From Epinephelus fuscoguttatus (Eukaryota > Chordata > Actinopteri > Perciformes > Serranidae): a stretch of 64,000 nt of DNA. The notes under the pieces are model-generated. The model was not told the origin of the DNA and did no database searches. It saw only the letters and a list, made by a program, of their open reading frames with translations. Shown piece after piece: positions 33,801 through 46,000 of the stretch (position 1 is the first letter of the stretch; each line of letters starts with the position of its first letter). The translations under genes were made by a program, and so were the position numbers. Where the stretch lies: NCBI RefSeq assembly GCF_011397635.1, contig NC_064758.1:17948513-18012512 (forward strand), written 5' to 3'.

Positions 33801-36020
33801 ACTTCAGCGTGGCTGATAAATGTTGATGTTGGCCTACAAACATCCAGTATGTTCTTGGCTCTAATCTGAGAGAAAAGATTAGAGGGGAAAGATTATTTGG
33901 AAATACATCATATTGTTATGTTCTTTATATTATTTATTTCGAGGCTGATTGACCTTTAAACACAATATTTACTGTAATTTATGAATTTAAAGTAAAGGTT
34001 GTCGGTCCACACAACTTCATTGATGTTATAGGTGATGTCACCACCTTATACTTTTAATTCAGGTACAGACCTGTCTGGCTTCTCACCATATAATCTTTCT
34101 TACCTACCGAATTCTTCCAAAATGTCCCATAAGTAAAAAACTTTTTAAGGAACTACACCTGACTGTCACATTCCTCATACTTCTATTAATAGATATTTCA
34201 GAATCCTACCATAACTGGATGTTGAAAGGGTTCCTACAGAGCTCTCGTAGATATATCTACTTCTCTCTTCGTCCTAATTAACTCATTAATCGTTTTACAT
34301 TTGTAAAGACAAGAACACCATTTATTGCTTGGTCTACAAAAGGATTTTGATTTTGTCCTGGCCTCTTGACTTAAAATTACCTGTTCTGGAATGTAAAAGA
34401 TGTGAATCAAAAGTTGATGTCATGGTGGATGAGTAAAGGTTCATCCCACACTTACTTTGGATAAAAGCAGGGGGATGTATTGTCTGCGTTCCTCAGTTGC
34501 GTAGGTGATCCAGCGAAGGATGGCTGAGAGCACCGTCTTCTCCTGCTTCACATTGAGTCGGTCATCCTCAATGATTTTGACAAGTTCCTGCGCAGAGAGC
34601 TGCAGGAACTCTTCTGAGGTGGCAGCAACCTCCTCAAAGCGATTCAGGAGGAAGAGGAACACCTTGTGTTTCATTTCAGGGGTGTAATAAAAGTCTGTGA
34701 ACCACCACATGCCGATGCAGTTCTGTGGGGTCAGCTGCTTCTCCAGGAGGTCACAGCAGGCTTGTATAATGCCCTCCACAATGAACTGATCCGCAGCTTT
34801 GAACAGCTCCTTTACATTCTCTTGTGTCACAGGAACAGAGCCGGTGTAGGCAAACTCAATGATGAGCTTCATCATGTCAGGTGACACATTGGGAATATCA
34901 AAGACCCGACAGTCTTGGGTTGACCACTGGGTGAAGAGGTTTCTGTGGGGCAGGAAGGAGGTATATACAGGGTTAAAACATAAGGTGATTTATGTTTTCC
35001 ATCATATTCACATTTCATAGAATAAGAATATAAATATTAATTCCATATTGCACTTTACAGAAGAGACGTGACTAACAGAAAACAAATGCAAGTGCATTAC
35101 TGCTGCATCGAGCCACTGCACAGAAGGGATGGGATTTGAAATATGGCTTTCTCTTTTCTGAGTAATACACAAAATGGACATCCAATTATTTATCAATGCA
35201 AACTGTCTGTTAGAGTCAAATTTTATTTACACATAAATATTGTAAATCCATTACTTACAATCACAAAGTCAACTCAATGGATAGTGCTGATGTTATTTAA
35301 AACAATGTGTAAATCAGCACATAAATGGCCCATCAAATTACATCACCATCATATTACAGTAATCTATATATACAAAAAGACTGACAGAAAAAATCAAATG
35401 AAAAAAAAATAAGCTCAGAAAAAACAAAAACAATTTAAAAAAAAAAAACGTCATTTCATGTAAATTGCTTCATTAGTGCCGATCAAATATGAATCAAGAT
35501 TCTGTTAGTGCATTGTCTATTTTTCACTTCAGATGTTTTCAGAAACACATTTTAGTATACTGTTTAGCTGTAGAAGGAGAAAGTTGATCCAGCTGGTGGG
35601 TGATGCTTGGTACTCCATTTAACTGTATTAAACATGGCGACTGGGTCACAAACTTTTTCATTTTACAGCTAAACAGTACACTAAATATGTCCCTGAAAAC
35701 ATTTGAGGTGAGAAATAGACAATGCAGTAACGGAATCTTGATTCATATTTGATCAGTGCTGCCTAGTTTGACAGTTTCTATAAAAGTTACCAACTATAGC
35801 TTTAACTCTTTTTCACTGCTTAGCATGCTGCTGTTTTTCTGCTTATTTGAAGAGTATAAATCCAGCAGAATCCCCCTGTTAACACCCCATAACCAACTCA
35901 CATGAAGTAGGGGCTGCAGTTGCAGAGGATGATCTTGTGTGCATGAAATTCAACGCCGTCCACTCTAATCACTGCATCACAAAGCTGTTGGTCCACACGG
36001 AGCTTATTATACAGAGACAT
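30883..36020 (-). CDS. klhl10: Kelch-like protein 10 (BTB-BACK-Kelch CUL3 adaptor)
   Basis: Five exons join in frame on the minus strand: 36020-35902, 34942-34456, 33739-33122, 32652-32503, 31230-30883, giving 573 residues. The BTB domain (1-~115, LCDAVIRVDGVEFHAHKIIL) binds CUL3; the BACK domain follows (~120-225). Six Kelch blades run from ~270 to ~550, each with a GG pair and a spaced Tyr and Trp (VYAIGGFDN, IYAIGGYDGHERL, VYICGGFNGNECL, VYVVGGFSGNTRL, LFVVGGYNG). KLHL10 is a germ-cell substrate adaptor for CUL3 ubiquitin ligase in spermatids. The start is fixed by a TGA in frame at 36032-36030. The N-terminus is about 30 residues shorter than in human KLHL10, and the acidic C-terminus ends FSVEDDEVE. 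The gene is convergent with tgm2 and head-to-tail with rprd1b. Confidence 0.9.
35475..35765. mobile_element. Fold-back MITE in klhl10 intron 1
   Basis: Two arms of about 95 bases, 35475-35575 (GATCAAATATGAATCAAGAT...) and 35666-35765, are near-perfect inverted repeats (for example AATAGACAATGCA against TGCATTGTCTATT) around a 90-base centre. A diverged fragment with GCACTGCCTAGTTTGACAG recurs at 40239-40275. Non-coding. Confidence 0.7.
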
Positions 36021-36049
36021 CTTTTGTCTTCAGTGTGAGGACTTGTGCT

Positions 36050-36057
36050 CTTTATAT
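36050..36057 (-). promoter_or_regulatory. klhl10: Possible TATA element of klhl10
   Basis: ATATAAAG on the minus strand starts 37 bases before the start codon, at a distance that suits a transcription start close to the ATG and a very short 5' UTR. Confidence 0.3.
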
Positions 36058-36156
36058 CTTAGGTGCAGATCTCTCTCACTGACTCTGAGCAAGTGTTTAT
36101 CTGTATTTAAGACTTTACAGATCATGACAGGATTCCAGAATGAATCATCAAAAGAA

Positions 36157-36164
36157 TGATGTCA
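36157..36164 (-). promoter_or_regulatory. klhl10: CRE-like site upstream of klhl10
   Basis: TGATGTCA on the plus strand (TGACATCA on the gene strand) lies about 140 bases upstream of the start codon. CRE-like sites bound by CREM are typical of spermatid genes. A single 8-bp match is weak evidence. Confidence 0.25.
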
Positions 36165-36557
36165 TGAGCAGCATTCTGATCACGTTCTATGGAACAAGTC
36201 ACTGTGACATATGTGGTGTTCACCTGTTATATTATTCCTTAATGCACACTGAGTAGATCAAGTTTTACTGTTTCAAATTCACAGTGAAGGAAGTACAGGT
36301 GTGACCATGTTTCTGTAGCTGCTAATCCACAGACATACAATGCTGATCTTAAGCACTCATTAAAAAGCATAAGAATCTTAAAACCTATGTATAAAGTTAA
36401 TGTTGTATGTTTGACAAAAGCCATTTCACAGGAAGGGTGTGGACTTCCGCACTCTTCACCCCTAATTTACTGTTCCACATTTGGCCAGTCTTTTATTGCA
36501 ATGCTTCGTCATAAAAATGAGTAACTGAGAAATTGTGATATTAGCTGATGTGTAGGT

Positions 36558-36812
36558 TATTGAAACAAAATAGGGAAAGATAGAGATGATTTGAGTTTTG
36601 TGACATGGTGCGTTATCCTGGTGGAAGTAGCCATCAGAAGATGGGTACACTGTGGTCGCAAAGGGATGGACATGGTCGGCAACAATACTCATGGAGGCTG
36701 TTGTGTTTAAACCATGCTCAGTTGGCACTAAGGGGCCAAAGTGTGTCAAGAAAATATTCCCCACACCATTACACCACCACCACCAGCCTGATACAAGGCA
36801 GGATGGATCCAT
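36558..36812 (-). pseudogene. Tc1/mariner-type transposase remnant
   Basis: The minus-strand frame reads SGWWWWCNGVGNIFLTHFGP, then SIVADHVHPF and YFHQDNAPCHKTQI. The pair GYFHQDNAPCHK carries the second catalytic Asp of a DDE transposase. The first Asp, the final Glu/Asp motif and the DNA-binding region are missing, so it is a fossil fragment and a different subfamily from the element at 47951. Confidence 0.7.
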
Positions 36813-38241
36813 GATTTCATGTTGTTCACACCAAATTCTGACCCTATCATCTGAATGTTGTGTCTGAACTCTGTCAATATAGTTATCCTTTATATTGACT
36901 CAATGCAAAACACACACACAGGATTTGTTCAAATGGTTCCAGTTTATTGGCATCCACTGAATCACTTTCATTACAGAAAAGCACTACCTCTACTGGTAGA
37001 GTCCTGGTAGTACAGTATGATTCTGCAGAGAGAAACACATACCACACAGCAAGTAGGTAAGAAAAGATCTAACTAATATCTACAGTGAAGCACATCTGGG
37101 TCATAATGTTGCTGAAATCCCCCCTGGCATACAGTGTCTGTGTCGCACACTTTTTGTTTTGTCTTTAGTTTACTGTTGAATTATATTTAAATCAAGACAG
37201 CAAAATAATGGTTTAAAATTCCTCCCATCTCTGTTCTTTAACATTTAACATCCAAAGCCACAGGAGGTTTATCTGACATTAGGGGTCAGTTAAACACACC
37301 AAAACAGTCCCAAATATCTCATTATGACAGCACAGATGACTGCAACGACTACATCCACACCTTTGTTTTAACAAATACTGCTGAAGCTGCTGTGATTCAC
37401 ATTTTTACCTGCTGTTAGAAACATGTTGTGGCTCCAGACTGCCTGGTGACTCCAATCAATCTGAGAGTTTACTGAAAAGTATTTGCAGCAGTATTTCTCA
37501 CCCGAGCTTGTGCATCAGCAGGTAAAGTTACAGCACCTGTAATCCGCTTTGACTTTAGATAACACTCATCTCACCAGCAGCAGGAGGCGCCATCGGCCTC
37601 TGAGGGCTATATCACAATGAGCAGTTCGTCTAAGTAAACATCTCTGACCTTTTTATTATCCAACTTCTTACTGTTTTTCTTTATAGAGACAACTGAAAAT
37701 CAAATATGGACAAATGATACATGTTGTCCTGGCCTTGACAGAGAGCTGTAAAGAAAATCAAACTGTTAACTCGCACTTCCGAATCTTAACATCTCAGTTA
37801 AGGGACCTGATATATTATTGTGTGGTTTGGTTCATTTTAAAAAAGAAACCTGAGAAAGGGAGTTCAGCACAGTTGAATTTTCTTGCTGCCACTTTAGCAA
37901 AAAATTTCATCACTGAACATCCACACAAGGATAGGACTGGGAAATATGTCTGAATTATTATTCCTCATTTTAACATCATTGTGGGAATTTTGTATTGTGA
38001 ATCTTTTAACGCGTTTTTTTTTTTCATTCTTGAGAATGTAACCAGATATAACGGTTCCTGTCTATTTCGTGTGTTTTTTTTATACCAAAACACATCTTTG
38101 ATATTTATTTCCATATTACCTAGCTCTACACACTAAAACTTAATGACGTTTAATATTTTTCCGTTTTTTCTTTCAACTGTTTTGCCCTCTAATTGTATGA
38201 AGCCATAAAACTCAAAAATAAAATAACTTCTTTGTTAAAGA

Positions 38242-39083
38242 CCAGGGGCCAGATGTATAATACAAATGATGCCTATGCACAAAAACTATGCACACGCCTT
38301 TTTCCACACATAAAGGTAGAATGTGCACACCTTACCATACTTCAGACCAGGCTTACACACGGTTTTAACTGAGATAGCTGTGAGTAATATGAAGGTAAAC
38401 ATTAAATATGAGGTGAGAGATGTAATAAAAATAGGGTTTTCAGGCTGTTTGCTAACTTCACTTATCGTTTAATTTTTGCCGACTGCACAGCGTCCTGTAA
38501 AACGTCAATCAAAGGTCAGTCATTTATAGACTTAATTTTATTTATCTTTTTTTCTAATATTTTCTGAGTTGTCTCCCTGTAAATGATCATTTAATTTGAT
38601 CCTGAATTGTGAAGCACTTTGTAAAGTCAGTTTGAGCACTATGTGATTCAATGATCATCTCTCCGATCATTAATAATCATAATGATTGAGATTTCACTGC
38701 GTCAGTGGTTTGCAGAAACATGTAACGAATTAGTAGTATGGGCACTATAAATATCTGCAGCCATGTATAACGACAGCTGCTCTGGTACCGTTGAAGAGTC
38801 TCGCTGATGCCGTTCTTCTCATTGACAGGTCTAACAGATAGTGGAGGGGCACAAATACTGATTACAAATTTATCTTTAAGAACTTTTCTGCATCCATTTA
38901 CGGTGAACTGTAGCTGTGGAAAAGAGGTAAGCGCACCCAGCTCCACTGTAACTGAGATTTATAAAATGGAATCGGGCGTACGTGCATCTTTATAAATCTG
39001 ATGAAAAGACTGCGTGTGTATATTTCTGCCTTTGTACGTACACATCGTTAGGATTCTTCAGTTTTACGCATCTGGCCCCTGGT
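38242..39083. mobile_element. 842-bp inverted-repeat DNA element
   Basis: Ends are CCAGGGGCCAGATGTATAA (38242) and ACGCATCTGGCCCCTGG (39067-39083), inverted matches of at least 13 bases. The interior has GTACGTACACATCG-like words near the right end and no long reading frame. It lies between klhl10 and rprd1b. Confidence 0.65.
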
Positions 39084-40027
39084 TGTTTATTGGAAAGCAA
39101 ACAATGTTTTAAATTGTTTCCTCAAACTTCCAGAATTTATTTTCTAAAACTTAAACCTTGTTAAGTACACACTTATTACATAATAACCATATTCCATCTG
39201 TCTAAATAAACTCATAAAAACAAATTGGGACTTTGAATTGAAAAGTTTAAGTCTGTAAATGAGAAAAACGCCTGCAAGGGACACAAAACCAGAGCACGTC
39301 TATCAACTTAAACTATGGGAACAAAACCTACAGAATCACCGTCTCTATGCAGTGTTACTGAAATGAGTGTGCTGAGTAGCAGCTGTTGACCATGAAGCGT
39401 TCATGAAGCAACAAAAAAGCAACGTACACCGAACCCAATCTGAGATCTTCTCTAATTTTACACACACATCAAAACCACCTATGGGTCAATAAAAAGCCAC
39501 CAACTGAAAACCAAAAAAAATAAAACTAATGAATGGTACGTCCTCTTCACAGTGTAGTCACAACCTCTGAGAATTGGGAGCAAATGGCCCACCTTTGCTC
39601 ACTGAATCCACAATATACCACACAGAAAGACACTTTGATTGACACCTCCTGACAGCCAACATTTATGTCTGTCTAAGCTTTGCTTCTTTACCCCGCCCCT
39701 CCTCCTAGATCATTTCAACAAACTCATCCCAAGCTGGTGAATTGGAATCCTTGTCAATTAACTGAGTGCTCGAAAAATCCAGGCCTCACAGAGTCTCTGT
39801 TCTCCTCTGCAGAGCAGTTTGATTTCAACAAACCTTGTCTCTAATGTCCCTTCCTCCCTCTTCTCCTGTAGGTTTGGAGTTAGCAGGTGAGCTGGCTGCC
39901 GGGAGAGGTTTGACCACGTGTCCTCTGGCTGGAGACACAGCTGGAAGTGTTGTGTGAATCAAACATGGGGCTGGGTTTGGATGGGGACAGGAGGGGCGTG
40001 GGGGTAGTTTTTCTAAGCAAAGAAATC

Positions 40028-43000
40028 TCAGTCGGTGGAGAAGAGGTCTCCGGCCGATGGGAGCGGGGCCAGACCCCCAGTCACGTTGGGCAGGAGGGAG
40101 AGGTCAGGGAGGCTCTGGATGTGGGACTTGAGCTCTTTCCTAACTTGGGTCACTCTCGCCAGTTTCTGCTTATATTCCTGTAGAGGACAAGATGACACAG
40201 CACAGGTGTGAGCTAAAAATGTTTACTTGATTGTGATCATATTTGGACAGCACTGCCTAGTTTGACAGATTGACCGCAGTTCATGAGCAGTGATGGACAG
40301 CTGTGTTAAAGACTCCTCGGCTCTGATAGGTTGTTTTCATTTACATTTACAAGTGTTGTAATACCAGCTTCTCTGTTCTTTTTTTAATAGCTGCAGCAAC
40401 CGTACGTGCATTTTAGTGCATGTGAGTGGCATCATTGATGTCCCACTGGCTAGATAATCGCAGCTGCTCTGCACTGCACTCATAGAGCTGTTAGGAGTGA
40501 TAACGCCATTCCAACCCACAATGGTGGGACACTGTTGTTGAGGAAATGAAAGTGTCCTGTTATACTTATTCAAAAAGTGACATAACACTCATTGATAATT
40601 AGTGATAGATAAACTTAACCACAAACATGTTTGTGTCTGTGGTGCCTTACCTCTAGTTTCTTCTCTCTCTCCATAAGCGCCTCCTTTTGGCTGCCGATGT
40701 ATTCAGTCAGCATGCGAGCCAGTTGCCTCCGGTCCTCCAGCTCGGCAGCCAGTCGGCCGTTGTACTCTGCCAGCAGCAAACACGCTTCATCCACCGTCTT
40801 TGACAACTTGTCAGCTGCCTCCTTGTCTACAATGGTGCCACAGTGGGTTGTTAAGACCAGGAATATGACATTTATTTTCTCTTTCTTTATGCACTTTCAA
40901 CATTTCAATCTCTTGTTAGTCTGATATATTTTGTCTCAACATTTAATTAGTTATTTTTATTGAGTGCTGTATATTTTCTATATGGAGCAACATGTATCAC
41001 TTTATGATTCTGTGTTTATAAATGTAAAAACAATTATTATAATTCATAATTGTTCAGTTTATTGACTGTTTTATACATAAAAGCGGAGCTCTCAGGTCTT
41101 ACCAGTGATTTTCTCCAGCAGGGAAACGTCCTGGACTTCCTGTGGCAGGGAGGCGATCTTCTGACGAACTGCTGCGTCACCTGATGCAGCGTTCTCCAAG
41201 TCCTGTAGGGCCTTCACCAGCTCCTCTGTCTGAAAGTGTGTGTCAGAGTGTGTTTACAGGGGATAGAGGGCGGAGAGGGGGAAAATGATCAGGGAGGAAA
41301 CCACGTCACAGACAAAAGAAGAGAATAAGAGAGAGGTAGAGAAGAGGGGTGAAGAACGAGAGCGAGGAGAACACAGAGAGAAAAGGTGCAGAAAAACAAA
41401 CCACATTTTACTTGTGAAGGGTTTTTTTTTTGCATTTTGTGCCATCCACATAAATTACTGGCATCCTACCAACTGAGTTGCAGAAATGTCTGTGCTGTGA
41501 GGGGAGTTGTGGCTTCTGTAGTCATCATCTTCATCATCTTCTTCTTCCTGGATCTTTTGATAGCTTCGTTTCACGGCCTTCTTCTCTTCTGCAGAGTCAG
41601 GTTTAGAGACCAGAGCAGAAAAACACCCACATTATATCACTAAATGATGTACTTAAACCTACATATTATACTATAGATGAGACAAAGGAATAACAAATAC
41701 CTCTTCTCGACTCCAACATTTGAAAGAAATTGTTTTTATGATCTTTTCCACTTGTGTTCGCTTTTAGGTTATTCTAAAAAGAGAACTCTTGAAATTTTGT
41801 CAAACGCCGAGGCAAAGTTAAAATAAAATGGCTATTCAGCTACTTTGACTTGAGCAGTCAAGATTCTTGATTCCACCTCTGAAGACAGGTGAAAAGTCAG
41901 GACTGTCATGTCATATGTCACAGTTTCATATACTTCCCTCCCCTACATATGACAGAAAGTATCACTATCAATATAACTGATCCTGGCCCTGGTTTTATTT
42001 TGTATCAGATCAAAACCAAATTTTGTGGTATCACCTACCAATGGTAAATGCTTTATCTATGCATGTAGTGATGTAACAAACAAATCATCTAACAGTCATC
42101 TAACCTGAAGGCCTGGGGCTGTTGGAGTCTTCGATGGCAAGTTTGAGCTGCTGAATGAAGTCTCCTCTGTAGAGGCTCCTCTCCTTCCATATGTTCAGCA
42201 GTCTCTCCATGTGCTTTTTACAGCCCTCATCTGCCTCACTGTAGGGGGCCAGCAGAGTACGGAAGAAGAAGAAGAAGAAAATTAATCGATTAAATTAATC
42301 CTGTCTATGTGTGAGGATTTTTTCTCTCTCGTGGTGAAATTTCCTTTATTATTGCCATTGAAATGATTATTCTAGTTAGCTGTGGACCAATCATGGGACC
42401 CATCGGTTATCATCCAACAACGATAAAGCCTCTCTGGGGGGAAAGCCCGTGTAGCCAGCAGATATTCGAGTCAAGACTTTCTCTTCCATGCACCAGTCAT
42501 TTTGGGTAATTTCTATAAACAGATATCTACTGGGGCTGGGGATCGCCAGAGGCCACACAGTACCATATTCTGACATTGCATTTCAGCCAGTACGTTCCAC
42601 CTCTCCACACAGACAGTTTACCTGCTGTTCAAACATGATTGAACAATACTACTTGGACGATAAACAGACTACAAACAGAAACCAGAACACTTCCAACACC
42701 AAATTTTGTCCTGTCGCATACAGATAGGCAGAATCTGTTTATATAGATTAGCTGAGGACAGCTGTAGCCTGCTGGGGCGGGTCTGGGTGGTGGGATGGAT
42801 TGGAAGGATGAACAGCTAGCAAGTTGGGAAAAGGGTAGGGCGGTTTTATATGTTGTATATCATATGGTGATTTTATAGAATGTACACCTTTTGAAAATAT
42901 AGCAGATAACTTGTGCATAAAAAAGTTCAAGATGTTTTAACTTGTTTTTGCGCTGGATACATTCAGCTCCAGTTTAGACTGAGAAACATGTGAGACAACA

Positions 43001-46000
43001 TTTAAGGTTATCCCCATTAGTAGATTTCTTTGTAGAAAACTAAAGGACAAAAAAATACAACAACCTGCAGCTGTATTGCAGGTTTTAAGTAGGACTACGT
43101 TTAGATACTGATCCATTTCTCAATAAGCGTCTAGCAGCAAGCATGCCACCTCTCTATACACACACAACTGTTAAACACTTTATGCAATCATTACACAGCC
43201 CATTATTTGTAGCCGTCTGAACGCACACTGTGGTCACATCACATTTACCTGGCAACATGGGAGCAGGCATCGACAAGTACACTCTCAAAGTCTTTGGTAA
43301 ACTCAGGTCCTTTCTTCTTGCTGTTCTGGATGACATCATTGGCAAGATACAGGAACGTCAGCTTCCTGGAGCTTTTAGCTGGAGGAAAGATCAATAAAAT
43401 AAAACATTAAACCATTAGTAAAACCAAAGCACATCAACATTTCCCATTTCTGACTATGTTATGTGTTTCATGGCGCCTTCCTCCTTCAGCAGTTTCAGTA
43501 ATAATGAGTACTGTTTTACAAGTACTGTGTAAAAATACCATTACTGTGTAGGTATCACACACAGCACCAAACATTTTTGGGTCACAGCTTTTCAGATGTA
43601 AGGATTTGCTTGCTTTTCTCAACTTTATATCCTTGTAAATTGGGGGCTTTTGACTGGTGGTCACACAAGACTATCTAATTTAAGGACAGTATTCTAGACA
43701 ACTTACATGGCACAGGCACTTATCCGTATTTTTGGCAATGTGTAAAATCTGGCTATCCTGAATAATTCTGGATGCTTTCTCTACCTCAGATAAGTTAAGA
43801 GTAGGAAAGTGTAGCACATAAGGACACAACAGTTTGTCTTAAACACTGAAATTCAAATCACTGACAGTGTTCTCTCTACCAATTTCAACCCGTTACAGAT
43901 TAATAAATCCACTAACCACTACTCAGTTCATCAGTGGTGAAATGCAGCTAAGGTACATTTACTTACGTACTGTACTTAAGTACAAATTCAAAGTACTTTT
44001 ACTTTACATTAGTATTTCCATTTTCTACTTCCACTTTATCTGCATGACAACTTCAGTTACTTCTCAGATAGCAAGCCTCCCTGTACAGTGAAAACCATGT
44101 GTGGTATTTATTACTTTCATTATTATTTATATTTAGTATTTTCCTCTTAATATTTGCTTAGTGCTTCTTCTGTCTAACCACCCTTAGAACATTAACAACA
44201 ACCTGTTTGCATATCTGTAAAAGCAAGAATACTAGTATACCTGATTCATTGTGTTTATTTTGTTTTGTCTCATTTTGTCTATATCCACATTTCTGTCTAC
44301 CCCCATGTACGTATTGTATGTAACTACACTGATTTTTTTTTTTGGACTGCATTTTGCACCAATGGGGTTAAAAAAATAAAAAAATAAAAAGAAAGAAACC
44401 ATGTGTCACCAAATGTGGTGATTTAAAATGTGAATGTTGTGTATTAAACTGGAGGATTCATTGTGTTCAGTGTATTTAAAATGAATAAATTATTTAAAAC
44501 TTCCTTGGATCAGCTGGAAAATGCATCATCATACTGAGGTGGACAAGAAAGGTGTATAAGAAAGGTCAGAGCCTCCTGTATTTTCTCAGGAGATCAGATG
44601 TTTCAACATCTGCAGAACCATGTTGCACATGTTTCATCACTCAGTGATAGCCAGTGTTATCTTCTACGCTGTACTGTGTGCTCGAGGAACAGGGTGAAGG
44701 CAGCTGATGCTAACAGACTTAAAAGCTCATGCTTTTGCTGGTCTCGCGCAGGCGCGCACACGTGAACGCAGAGCACAGAGAAGCAGTTAGAGCTACAGGC
44801 TACAGTGAGGCTAAAAACAGAGTTCATATGACGTTTTTCGAAACAACTTTTTATGTCGCGGCTGCAGCACACTTGGATCACTACGGATGGGCAGCATGGA
44901 GATACTTTGTGGATTCAATTTTGTGTTCTTGGACGTTAGTCTGGGGCGCCGTCTACCATTAGGTGTGCTAGCCGCTCCACCCGCCGATCTCCGCAAGGGA
45001 TGTGAGCACTCTAAAACTTCACCAGGGCCTCCGTCGGCATATGGGTGAGTAGATAATGGCTGAATTTTCATTTTTGGGTGCATTATCTCTTTAACAGGAG
45101 TCTTTAGTGGAGGTGTCAGAGAGGAGCATGCTGAGAAAACTGCCTCTCACCCCTGCACACCACGCTGCAGTCCTGTCAGAGCACATTCAGCTGTAGAGAC
45201 CACTGAAGAGCACTACAGAACACTACAGGAGATTTAATCTACTTGTGGCCATCAAACTGTGTAACTCCTCCCCCTTCTGTAGGGAGGAGAGCTGAAACAA
45301 GGGCACTGACAGCAATATTCACCTACATTAGGTGCATTATTACTTCATATGGTGAACATTACTACCTTTCAATATCTTGTGTGATGTTTTTCACAACATC
45401 ATGTGCAATATTATTCTTCAATATCATGTTCACTTGTCTATGTAGTGCAATATCATTTTCTCAGTCACGTGCAATACTACTTCTCATTGTTGTATCATAT
45501 TCAATATAACATTGATTATCAGGAGCAGTCTGTTTTGTTTTCCACCATTTTAGTTCATTTTTAGTAACTGATCATACTCCTATTGTTACTCTATTAGGCA
45601 CTGGGATTGCTTTTGCTCCTTGAAAACACTTCTGTCTTTGTATATTTTTGGTTGTCTGGTTGGTACTGTGTGTGAATAAAATTGTGGTTACTGTAGTTAA
45701 TGTTATTATAATTTGAAGCACTCTCTGGCACATGAATGTCTTTAGGGATAAATAAAGTTATACTGAATAGAATATAATTAAAGTGACGAAGATGAAAACA
45801 GGGCTGATTTTCTGAGCTCATTCAAAAGTTGAATTTTTAGGTCTCACAGAAGAAACACATCTTATGCACAGAATATCCTGTACAGCTGTCAATATATACC
45901 CATACATATATCCATATATACATATTCTTGTTTCCATGTGTTCATTTGTGAAAGGTGTCTCTCCTATCTTATCTTATGATGCATTGCTGTAGATTTAACT

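Larger units (their letters stand above)
36021..40027. other. klhl10-rprd1b intergenic region with rprd1b 3' UTR
   Basis: Holds the klhl10 promoter, a Tc1-type transposase remnant (about 36560-36812), an inverted-repeat element (38242-39083), and probably the rprd1b 3' UTR on the minus side. No other exon is supported. Confidence 0.6.
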
